The notes beneath the pieces were generated by a model that ran no database searches, was not told where the DNA came from, and saw nothing but the letters and a program-made list of their open reading frames with translations. A program made the position numbers and the translations under genes. From Sesamum alatum (Eukaryota; Streptophyta; Magnoliopsida; Lamiales; Pedaliaceae), in NCBI GenBank assembly GCA_034509735.1, contig JACGWO010000003.1, forward strand, positions 5,022,001 to 5,086,000: a DNA stretch of 64,000 nt, read 5' to 3'. Shown here piece after piece: positions 26,147 through 36,243 of this stretch (within the stretch, counting starts at the first letter, position 1; each line of letters starts with the position of its first letter).

Positions 26147-27022
26147 AATGTTTTGAAAATCGAATCGGAAATTGAACCGAATAAATTATTAGATCATTGG
26201 TCCGATCGATTTAAATCGGATTAAAAAGACCGATTGACTCGAATGATAATATATATATATATAATATTAATACGTTATATATTAATCTATTAAGCAAAGG
26301 GAAATAAAAATAAGTTGAGTGGTATACCAAATAATTGATTATATTTTTTATCATAAGAATTTTATCAACTTACTTAAGTTTTAATTATTTACAATTTTAT
26401 AGACTTTTCAAAATAAGTGGGATTGTACAAGTGTTATATTTTAATATTTAACGATTAAAATAATTTTTTGCTACAATATTGAATAGACTACATTAAGCTA
26501 AAATTTTTAAATAAAAAAATAACACTATAACTGAAATTGGGCCTAAGAGGCCCAGCACAAGAAAATGAGAAAACTAAACCTAATACTCTAATAGAATTGC
26601 AGAGGCAGTCGCCGCTGCCTTTTGTGAACAACACAAAGGTCGTTGCCTCACTGCTGTTAAAATTGAAAACAAAGGTTGCTTGCCTCTGTTTATGTTGAAG
26701 CAAGCTTAAAAATAAAAGAAGAAAAGGAAAGATAGATGAGGTTTCACATACATGAAGATGGAATAATTGAACAGGTTTGTGGATGAAGAAATTTTTGTCT
26801 TCTTCTCTTAATTTTCTTCTTGTCTTATTTTTTTTTTTTTTTTTTGAAAAAATTTATGTTTGAAACCGGTTTTCGCCAGGTCCCTGGTTTTTTCCAGTTT
26901 TCTCCGATTTTTGCCGGTCTACTCGGGTTTTTATGAGGGTGAGTTTTTTTGTCGAACCCGGACCGGAAGAGTGACCGGTTCCCTGTCGGACCGGCCGGTC
27001 CGGTCCAGGTTTGAAAACATTG
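26147..27022. mobile_element. Non-autonomous hAT-like element, 876 bp
   Basis: Short terminal inverted repeats: AATGTTTTGAAAATCG at the left, and CAATGTTTTCAAACCTG when the right end is reversed. They are flanked by an 8-bp target duplication with one mismatch (GTTCTAAT at 26139-26146, GTTCTAAC at 27023-27030). Eight-base duplications and subterminal CCGGACCGG-rich motifs (26150-26240 and 26870-27010) fit plant hAT MITEs. The middle is AT-rich with a T-run at 26829-26845 and no transposase. Confidence 0.75.
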
Positions 27023-27096
27023 GTTCTAACTCAAATGGTTATCCACGAATCTGAACCATATGATAAATGTAATATACTTGTTGTATTATTGGTGAA

Positions 27097-27836
27097 TGTT
27101 GACATCAAAATTTTATAATAAATTATTAATTAAAATTTAAATAAATTGACTAATAATTGAGTTTCAAAATAAAAGTCCATAATAAATTTGGGCTTGTCAG
27201 AAAGAAATTAAATTCATAAGCATATATTAAATTTGGATTTTTATGTACTTTTATTGATCAATCCAAAATAAATATAGAATTATTATTTTGGGTTGGCTAA
27301 ATCGGGTCAAATACATGTTCGAAATGCAATCTATCAGAAGACTAGTCAATATCAAAGCCCACGGTGATCAAACCCAATGAAAGTGAGCCCAAGTTACTTA
27401 AGCCCTGCTCACGCTTATAAAAAGGGACCTCCACCAGTCAAGTCAAAAAATTCCATAGAACATTGGAGACAGCACAAGACAAGAAGTCACTCTATACATC
27501 ACAATAAATCCAAAGGGACCCAAGTCCAGAAGCTGTCTGCTATGATGAAGATCCACGACCACAAAAGTTCCATGTCTTCCTCGGCATTAAATTCATTGAG
27601 CCTTGATACCAAATTTCAAGGTGTCACGTAGTTTGCTCCAAAAATCCGGAGAAGATTACATATCCACGTCCAAGAACAGGCGTCAACCCTTGGATCGAAA
27701 TTCGGAACAAAGAATTAGGGGGTTAAATCCAAATAAGAGATTGTATCTACTTTTCTTTTTAAATCAATAAAATCATTTGTCCATATTTTTTCTTGTCTCG
27801 TAATTATTTTTGCAGACACAAAATTTTGTTTGAACA
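27097..27836 (+). mobile_element. 5' LTR of a Ty3/gypsy element (740 bp)
   Basis: It starts TGTTGACATCAAAATTTT and ends AAAATTTTGTTTGAACA, which is TG...CA with inverted ends. It is followed within a few bases by TCTGGCACGCCTAGTGGGAC, a primer-binding-site type seen in some plant gypsy elements, and then by a gag start. The matching 3' LTR is not in the window; the element runs into the first gap. Confidence 0.7.
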
Positions 27837-27903
27837 AATTTCTGGCACGCCTAGTGGGACGATCTCTGCCCCTCATCCCTTCCTCCTACATCAAGTTTAA
27901 GTT

Positions 27904-28260
27904 ATGCCATCCAAATGCTCAATGGCACCCAAGAAGGATCTCGCCCTCAACACCACTACCGTTGGTCAATCCTCCACCGGGGGCAAGATTATTGACACGA
28001 TCCATTCAGACAGTTCAAACTTGACAAGTCCTACCGAGATCAACTCCAAGTCCACGTATTTCGCTATCCTCCCCTCCATGAAGGCGGATGCGACTGCAAT
28101 AGAGGAACGACTAGCACAAATGGCCCAAGCTATCGCTAACCTCCAAAAGATCGCCGAGGACAAAGACCTCTAGATTGCCCAATTAATGAGCAACCAAGAG
28201 CATACAAACGTAGAAGAAACTAATGACAACCACAAGCATGTCTTCTTCTCAAACCATGTC
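27904..28260 (+). pseudogene. Gypsy gag N-terminus with premature stop
   Basis: The frame begins MPSKCSMAPKK and runs through ATAIEERLAQMAQAIANLQ and EDKDL to an in-frame TAG at 28171-28173, then resumes IAQLMSNQEH. In related plant gypsy gags this phrase reads EDKDLQIAQLM, so the stop stands where CAG (Gln) is expected, a C-to-T change. The sequence then enters the N gap. Confidence 0.68.
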
Positions 28261-28760
28261 NNNNNNNNNNNNNNNNNNNNNNNNNNNNNNNNNNNNNNNN
28301 NNNNNNNNNNNNNNNNNNNNNNNNNNNNNNNNNNNNNNNNNNNNNNNNNNNNNNNNNNNNNNNNNNNNNNNNNNNNNNNNNNNNNNNNNNNNNNNNNNNN
28401 NNNNNNNNNNNNNNNNNNNNNNNNNNNNNNNNNNNNNNNNNNNNNNNNNNNNNNNNNNNNNNNNNNNNNNNNNNNNNNNNNNNNNNNNNNNNNNNNNNNN
28501 NNNNNNNNNNNNNNNNNNNNNNNNNNNNNNNNNNNNNNNNNNNNNNNNNNNNNNNNNNNNNNNNNNNNNNNNNNNNNNNNNNNNNNNNNNNNNNNNNNNN
28601 NNNNNNNNNNNNNNNNNNNNNNNNNNNNNNNNNNNNNNNNNNNNNNNNNNNNNNNNNNNNNNNNNNNNNNNNNNNNNNNNNNNNNNNNNNNNNNNNNNNN
28701 NNNNNNNNNNNNNNNNNNNNNNNNNNNNNNNNNNNNNNNNNNNNNNNNNNNNNNNNNNNN
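28261..28760. other. Assembly gap (500 N)
   Basis: Exactly 500 N, the same size as the gap at 61644, so this is a placeholder length. Any open frame across it is meaningless. Confidence 1.
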
Positions 28761-29358
28761 AAAAGGACGTAATGGATATTTTGAAAAAGTTCATAAAAAT
28801 TTAAAAAAAAAAAAAAAGAAGAAAGAGATAAAGATGGGTGTGGCTTTCAAGGACAACACCCATTTCAATTATTACACACACTCACACACACGCACAAACA
28901 CACCCAATTACACAACACACACTAACAAGCACACACATCCGGCGACCGAGAGATAAGTTTTAATTCCTAAAACTTTTATTAATTTATATAATTATATTAT
29001 TTGATTAGTCCATTTATTAAATATATTTTATACTATCCGATTTAGTGTTTAACCAAAAAATTTATGAATTTGAGTATGTTTAAATTAGTGCTTGGTGAAA
29101 TATCTCAATTGAATTAGGGGTGTTATAGTTAGTAACTTAAACTACTTAATTTAGTAGATTTAATCATTTCTATAATTGATTTGCTCAATTTAATCAGGTT
29201 GAAAGTTATAATTAAGAAATTGATAGAAACATTAGATAGGAATATTAGAAAATTATATTTGAAAAATATTATATTTATTAAAGAGGGATATGAAAATTTT
29301 GGGATAATTTAATGCGGGAAACTTTCTGTGCAGATTAGTCTCGATAATTTATGAATTT
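28761..29358. other. Unassigned DNA after the gap, with a CA-rich tract
   Basis: 28865-28940 is an ACACAC-rich tract ending in CCGGCGACCGAGAG. The rest is AT-rich. It may be the start of the LTR whose end is at 32407, split by the Mutator-like element, but I could not show this. Confidence 0.4.
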
Positions 29359-30629
29359 GACTAAAATGCATAAAACCCCCCTGTGTTTTGAAAAGTCGAC
29401 TAAAACCCCCCTTCTGTTTTAAAAATAGGTGAAAACCCCCTTGTGTTTTGTAAAAGTCAGCTCAATCGCCCATCTCCGTTAAAAAAACACTAACGGCGTT
29501 AACTTTTTAACAAATTAACCATTATGCCCTTCCTTATTATATATTATTCTTTATTTTAATGAACGTTGGATCTTGATTGTTATATCTGAGCCATTAGATC
29601 TAATCTATTAATCTTGACAGTTGGATCTCAAATTTATAAGAAAATCAATGGTTAGATTTAATTAATTAAAATGATATATTATAAAAATAAATTTACTATT
29701 TAATAAATAAATTCAAAATTAATCCCCCACAAAACCCGCCCCCCCCCCAACCCCTACCGCCCCTCCAACCCCTACCACAGAAGGGGACGACGGCGATGCC
29801 GTCGCCAGGGTTTTTCTTGGCGATGGCGGTCGCCTACAATCTGGGCGACGGCGGCGGCGACTGTCGCCCAGGTTTTTTTTTATTTTTTTTATTTTATTTA
29901 TTTTATAGTTTTTTAATTTTTTTAATTTCAAATAATTATAAATTTAAATTAATTGAATTCTTTATAATAATAATTTAAAAATTTAATATTATTTATAGTA
30001 AATAAAGATAATTATTTAATTTTTTTAATTAAATTATAATTTAAATTAATTAATAATTTATAAATAATTATTAACATTTATGTTTGTATTTTGAAGTAAA
30101 TATATTTATAAAAAGTTGTTCAATTATTAAAATTTATATTAGATCTAGATATTTATTAACACTTATATTCATTAAGATATTTAAATTTAAAAAATGAATT
30201 TATTATATTAATTTTTGTATTATAATTTTAATTTAATATTTCAATTTATATTATAAAAATTCAAAATATTTATATACTTTTTTTGTATTTTTAAGTAAAT
30301 ATATTTAAAAAATATTTAATTTCTACATGCATTCAAAATATAAAAGAAACACACTCAAAATAAGTTAAATATGCACTTAGTCAAATATATAGGCCCCATA
30401 AGGGTATTTTTGTCAAAATTGCACAAAAAAGGCATAAGAAAAGGCTAGAAAACGGCCCCACACGCACAACATGTGCGTGCAGTACACCCTCCGTTAATTC
30501 ATAATGGAACGGGTGTTTTTTTTGTTGACTTTTATAAAACACAGGGGATGTTTTTTGCCTATTTCAAAAAACACAGGAGGGTTTTTAGCCGACTTTTCAA
30601 AACACAAGGGGATTTTATGCATTTTAGCC
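29359..30629. mobile_element. Mutator-like non-autonomous element, 1,271 bp
   Basis: The left end GACTAAAATGCATAAAA and the reversed right end GGCTAAAATGCATAAAA open imperfect inverted repeats of roughly 130 bp. The flanks TATGAATTT (29350-29358) and TATGATTTT (30630-30638) form a 9-bp target duplication with one mismatch, the Mutator signature. Inside each arm the phrase CCCCCTGTGTTTTGAAAAGT is repeated about three times at ~33-bp intervals. The centre is very AT-rich and non-coding, apart from a GC-rich patch at 29740-29870. Confidence 0.78.
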
Positions 30630-30638
30630 TATGATTTT

Positions 30639-32407
30639 CTTGCGCTATACTGGACTAAATTTACTGTTTTATGCGCTACTAAAACCCTTAGGGTGTCTAC
30701 TAAATTTTTTTAGTTTTGAGCAGAAGCTAAATCCTTCTTTTTAATTGGTAAAAATGATCAAACATTCTGTTGCCCTGTGTCTACCGAAAATTAGACAAGG
30801 TGTTCTAAAAATCTTATAACTTGAGAAATAAAGGTTCAAATTTTATTATTATTACTTATAATGAAACTAGACAAATAGGATAGTATATATATGAGAATAT
30901 CATGATTTGTTTGAAAGAGTATGTGATTTTTGATAGAACTTTGAAGTAGTAAACCGAATTTTGTAGCAGTCAAAGCAAGTTGTATTAAAATCTAAATAAC
31001 TCATTATTTATACATCCAATATGTATGATACTTGTTGGAAATTTTTTTTTTTCAGATATAGGAGAATATTATGAGTAAAAAATTGCACTTTAATCAGATT
31101 TATTTTTGTATTGTGAAAAGTTTGAAATTAAAATAGAAATGCTGTCAACTCTATCTAGAAAGGTTAATGAAGATAGTGACATAAGTATTCACATTTATTT
31201 TATTTAATGAAAGTATGAATGTTAAAATGAATCAATATTTGAAACACTATTAGGGCCAGGAGCACGTGGGGAAGACAAGCACAAGAACCTAAGATGATCG
31301 ACGGTCTAGTGATAACTGTAGGTAAATAATTAGCACGATCTGTATATGTTCATTTTTTCTATTAGTATTGTGTAAGTAAATAATTAGTGCTAACTATACA
31401 TATTCCTTATTTTGTATATGTTGCATTTCTTGGTGATATTACGTTTATGTAAGTCTATGGTTGTGCTGGAATTGAGCTAATATGAATTATGTGAGTTATT
31501 GAGGATTATTTCGAATGATTATATTGTGAAAGTGAAATGACGAAATGTATTGAAATATTTCTATTTGTAGAATGATGTGTTGTTTGTGCTTACAAATGAT
31601 AATGTGTTGGTATGAACTTTTTTGTGAACTTTTTTGTGACTAGTGGCTTACAAGAACGGTAATATATAGAAACGAGGGAGTGATAGAAACCAAATGTAAT
31701 TATGATATGAATACCCCTTGATGATATTGAAAATCCTATGTAGCAAAACGAAATGAAAAGAGCTATGATGCGATACGAAAAGAGCTATGATGCGATATGA
31801 GCATGTGTGGCACGTCAAGGGGATTCATATATATATCTATGAATGAATAGTGAGGTTGAGTTGGTGGAAAAAAACACTATATCATCTTTCTGGTAAGCCG
31901 ACTAGAAAAAGACGAGTTTGATTGATTGTATGGTTATGAAATGATTAATTGGAAAATTGAAATGAAATGTGTTTGATCAAATTGATTATATTTTATATAT
32001 GTTGCTTACTATATGTCTTGTTTGGAAACTATATCCGAGGTACATATATAGGTGGTGCGGTTAATTACTTATTGAGTTGCAGGCTCACTCATCTACAAAT
32101 ATTTTGCAAGTAGATCTTGTTGATCCACTCTAAATGAATAAGTCCATTGTGCGTTCTAAGTTAGGTCGGGCCAGTATGCGTAGTTCTCCTCACAAGTCAA
32201 GAACATTAGAAATTATAAGATATCGAGAATGTTATTACATATTATAAGTGGGGGTGAGATAAATATGCTTGCTGTGATGATGAGACTACGTGTATATATG
32301 TTCAGTAGAAACTGAATTATGTGCATAATTATATATATAAATAGGATTTTCATTGAGTGTGATATTTAGGGGAGATATAGTCGAAGTGTCATTTAGGGGG
32401 TGCTACA
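30639..32407 (+). mobile_element. Probable 5' LTR (part) of a decayed gypsy element
   Basis: The right end GTGCTACA at 32400-32407 is followed by TTGGG and TGGTATCAGAG, the usual arrangement of LTR end and initiator-Met primer site. The phrase GGGCCAGGAGCACGTGGGGA near 31254 and the GTTGCAGGCTCACTC stretch near 32080 look LTR-like. The left boundary was not found. A 22-bp direct repeat (GAAAAGAGCTATGATGCGAT) lies at 31754-31797. Confidence 0.5.
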
Positions 32408-32412
32408 TTGGG

Positions 32413-32423
32413 TGGTATCAGAG
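32413..32423 (+). promoter_or_regulatory. Primer-binding site (initiator-Met tRNA type)
   Basis: TGGTATCAGAG five bases after an LTR-like CA end, matching the 3' end of plant initiator-Met tRNA in complement. The usual next base C is replaced by T. Confidence 0.65.
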
Positions 32424-33204
32424 TAGGGATTAGATTCTTTGGGGGTAATTGTGAAGAGTCGTTATTTAGTACGTATAATATATATATATATATATATATT
32501 GTGAAACTAATGACATACATGCAACATTTCATATAGGATGTAAGCGCCAGGTGAACATGCTGCTGGCCTATTGAGTCATTAGATTCTGCACTTGATAATA
32601 TAGAACCAATACAACATTATGTATTTATATTGATGCCCACTTGGGTTATATTTGGTAATATAATAGTAAGATCTTGTTTCATCAGTAGTGTATGGTGTTA
32701 CGCTACATGCAAATTCAATTGTGATAAACCTTAATAAAGTTCCTGTTATTTTGAAAATAGATTGGTTATCTGGTAATCATGCTATGTTGATTGTTAAACA
32801 AAGGTAGTGGCGGTAGAAGTCATTAATGGGAAATGTAGATGGCAATTATATGAGAAATGGAAGTCATAACCAACTATTTAATTTCTGTTATGGTTGTCTT
32901 TAAGTTAATTGAAGTAGGATATGAAGCATATTTAGGTAATGCATGTGACATCATGATGTTTAGTTCAGGTATATCAGGTGTATCCCGATAGTTAGAGAAA
33001 ATTTTCAAATGTTTTTCCTTAGTAATTACATGGGCTATTATCTCATTAAAAGGTTGAATTTTTTTTATATATATATTTTTGAAACTATTCTTGGGCTACA
33101 CTTATTTTGGTTGTATTACATAGAACAACTCCAGCAGAGTTATAAAAGTTTAAAAAAGCAAAAATAAGAATTATTAAAGAAATGATTCATTAAATTGAGT
33201 ACTT
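32424..33204 (+). other. Internal region of the decayed gypsy element, no gene left
   Basis: Between the primer site and the reverse transcriptase remnant. It contains an (AT)n run at about 32474-32500 and scattered stops; gag is not recognisable. Confidence 0.5.
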
Positions 33205-33805
33205 CGCCGTGGGGAGCACTAGTGTTGTTCATGAAAAAGAAGGTTGGTTGTATGAGGTTGTGTATTAATGATGTTAATTGAATAGGGTAATAGTGAAGAA
33301 TGAGTACCAATTACTAGGAGTTGATGATCTGCTAGACTAGTTGAAGGGAGCTAAAGTTTTATTTTAAAGAATGGAGGTCTAGTTATTAGTAAGCAATGAT
33401 AGTTGAGAATGATATCCCTAAATCATAGTTTTGCATTCGTTATGATAATTATGAGTTTTGGTGATGCCTCCTGGATTAATAAATGCATAGGCGATGTTAA
33501 GAACATTGATGAATCACATATTTCATGAGTACTTGGATTAGTTTGTGATAAGATGAATTTTTCGTATATTCAAGGTGCACGGAGGAGTATGAATAACGTA
33601 TGAAGATAATACTGTAGATTTTGAAAGAGGTATGCTAAGTATAATAAGTGTGAAGGTCAGGTGAATCATGTATTTTTTATAGGACTTGTGATATCCGGAA
33701 ATGGGGACATGCCTGACCTTATGAAGGTGGAGCAATTATAGACTGGAACAATTAATAATGTGTGACTAAAGTTCGAATTTTTTTTGGATTGGCTGAGTAT
33801 TATTG
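33205..33805 (+). pseudogene. Decayed Ty3/gypsy reverse transcriptase
   Basis: Fragments in order but in shifting frames: WGALVLFMKKK near 33210 (family WGAPVLFVKKKDG), VIVKNEYQLLGVDDLLD near 33290-33330, a MPPGLINA-like box near 33460, FHEYLD near 33520, then FFIGLVISGNGDMPDLMKVE at 33670-33730 and VTKVRIFFGLAEYY near 33755-33805 (family V.EVRSFLGLAGYYRRF). This is the order of the gypsy RT palm and thumb. Many stops and indels show old age. The LTR at 33823 interrupts it. Confidence 0.72.
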
Positions 33806-33822
33806 AAAACCTAGGGTGGGCA

Positions 33823-35802
33823 TGTGGATCGTTTTGGGAGGAGTACAAATGCGGAAACGCGATATAAAAAGGAATTTACATAATTTAAAAACATGCTTAA
33901 ATATGAATTGAAACCACACATCCAAGGGGTGTTCCCTTGAACCTCCCGGGCATTCGTGTATCTTATGACTAAAACAAAGAACATACAAATCATGGTGGCC
34001 ATAGGTTTGTAGAAATCGAAAATACCAAAACGTAGTAACCTACCCGGTTGTTGTTTTGTCTTCAAACCGCTACTTGCGTTGTTCCCTGTTTTGCACCAAG
34101 ATCTCGAATTTGCGACCCTCTAAATCGTACACGCAATCCGCCTATGTATCTTGATCCCCGTGCTAGCGAAAAATCAAGTGTATATAATTTAGAGAGGATG
34201 GATCGACCTAACGTTATGAATTAACGTGATCAATCCTCCTTAGATTTAATGTATGAAACAAAGAATCAAAACTTGTTCTTGGGAAAGGGGAGAGTGGCCG
34301 AGCAAGAGGGAGAGAGGCGTGAGTTGTGTGTGTGTGTGTTTCTTGAATTTTTATCATCCTTCTAAAAGTGATAACCTAGGAGTATTTATAGAGGAGGAAC
34401 CCTATTCCTCTTCAAACTCCAACTTTAGAACTTTAATTTGACTAGGATTTTGACCTAGTCAAAGTCCTAGTCAAACTAGGTTTTAGATTGGTCAAACCAA
34501 TCCTAGCCAATCATCTCTCCTCTTTAATCTCAACCATCCATTTATTTTTATGGAATATTTAAATCCTATTTAAATAATCCATGGGGCTATAAATAAATAA
34601 AATAAATAATAATATTTATTTTAAGTCCACGTAATTTATTCCAATAAATCTAATTTATTTATTTAGTTAATTCCTCTTAATCTAATTAAAGGAATCAACA
34701 TCCTAAGAAAAAGACAACCGATTAAATCCAATATAATCGCTCTACCTCTCCAAATTTAATTCTAAATTAAATACCTTATGTGTGCGGATTGTGTGTGACT
34801 CTTTAGGTTTACCCTCAGCTAGACTTGGTCGAATTTCCAACCATCCTATGACAGGAATTCATTCGTTACAATGGGTGGTCGTCTAGCAATGGTCCATGTC
34901 ACTAGAGACTAAGTGTATGTACGTGGTGTGAACATATAGGCTCTATAGTACGTTTATCCTTCCATCTGCAATCTCACCACTTAGGATCTAGGGCATGAAA
35001 ACGTAGGTACCCATCTTAGACCTAAGCTTTGCCTCGTCCATACTAAACGTCACAGGGGTCCTACCCTTTTGTTCAGTTACTGTGGCCACAGATTTATCAG
35101 GGACAAGTCTTAGAGTAAAGTGAGATATCACTGTCAGCCTTCTGACAACATATGGATCCTCTCTCGGGATCTACTGTCACATTACACATCTTGACTGTAC
35201 TAGATAGGGCTTATGTCTACCGAGTGACTCCGACTTGGCAGCCTCTCGCCAGACCTAAGATACAGGCACGGTGTGTAGGTGAACTCAGTAATCCCTCAAG
35301 TCCAAGGATCAACTTGTACTGTTGGAACTGGGAACACAGGTCATACCTGACTGACCCTACTGAAGGTCTTCCATATGACAGTTCCCGCGAGTCACCTCAG
35401 TCAGCAGCCACCTAGCTGGCCGACCCACTAACACTACATGGACGAGCCTCATCACTTGTTGATGAAATACGACTGCAGATGCTTAGTGCAAGTCTCAAAT
35501 GGATTCTCGATGCCCTATGTCGAGATTCCTTGACTTGGAGCATTTCAGACCGATCCGGCGAAACTGATTTCATGAACCTACCATCTAATGCGTAGTCTCA
35601 GTTTCCCAGAATGTGATTTCAGTCTGTGGGCTTTGCTTGTGCTGTGAATAGTTATAATAAAGCAGTAAAGTGAATACAGACAAAGTATAAGCCAAATGAA
35701 TATCACTTTCTTATTCATTACAATTTATTAAAACTCTGAAATTGTTCAGACATAGGTTACATTAGCCCAATCAGATTGGCTTCACGGTCACCTATTCTAA
35801 CA
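33823..35802 (-). mobile_element. Copia LTR, subfamily D, reverse orientation
   Basis: Read on the minus strand it starts TGTTAGAATAGGTGACC at 35802, carries the block shared by LTRs A, B and C (34866-34912), a TATAAATA box (34383-34390) and the GTGCAAAACAGGGAACAACG stretch near 34060-34090. It ends at CGATCCACA (33823), about a dozen bases short of the end seen in LTRs A and C. The flanks GGGCA (left) and GTCTT (right) do not match, so there is no target duplication. It is a truncated LTR or a recombination product, not a clean solo LTR. Confidence 0.8.
34383..34390 (-). promoter_or_regulatory. TATA box of LTR D
   Basis: TATAAATA on the minus strand in the U3-equivalent part, at the same relative place as in LTRs A and C. 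Confidence 0.6.
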
Positions 35803-36238
35803 GTCTTCTCCCCCTGATCCATGTAACAAGCTTGCCCGTTTTTCTTTTGTTTTGTCAGGAATCCTTGGGCTTATGAATGACATAGCTGGAAATTCTTTTC
35901 AGAGGAGGAGTTGGATCATTTGCTGGGGACAGTGATGGAGGAGATCCAAGCCCCGGAAAGGGGGGATGTGGAGACCTTAGTCCCCGAGCCTTCTGCGACT
36001 GACCTAGCCCCCTTGGCCGAGCCTGCTGATGTGGTTACCCCCTCCCCTGAGCCGGAAGTCCTAGAGGAGCCTGAGAAGACCCTGCATGTGGAAAAAAATG
36101 CTTAATTGTATCCCTCCCTTAAACTGTCTGTTGCGCTTTCCCCCCTCCGATGTAGGGGGATGAAATAATTTTTACATTTCTGTTGTTGTTTTTGTTTTTT
36201 CTTTTTGAATCTGCTACTGCCCTCCCCCCCAAGTCGGT
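35803..36238. mobile_element. Distal part of the Tat-like gypsy element, cut off by copia A
   Basis: This segment and 48643 onward become contiguous if copia A and one GTGGC duplicate are removed, so it is the continuation of the minus-strand Tat-like element beyond its 3' repeats. It carries a plus-strand open frame (35911-36105). Confidence 0.55.
35911..36105 (+). CDS. Small acidic, proline-rich open frame antisense to the Tat-like element
   Basis: 64 codons reading MDHLLGTVMEEIQAPERGDV and continuing as a Pro/Glu/Ala-rich chain that ends HVEKNA. The frame is open upstream of the ATG as well (FSEEELDHLLG type), so the start is uncertain and it may be a fragment of a longer frame. It lies on the opposite strand from the Tat-like polyprotein, near that element's 3' side. 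Antisense frames in this position are known from some Tat-lineage elements. The function is unknown and the call is tentative. Confidence 0.3.
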   Translation: MDHLLGTVMEEIQAPERGDVETLVPEPSATDLAPLAEPADVVTPSPEPEVLEEPEKTLHVEKNA

Positions 36239-36243
36239 GTGGC

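Noticed and set aside
28186..28956. Long open frames across 28261-28760
   Set aside because: They span 500 N and have no coding meaning.
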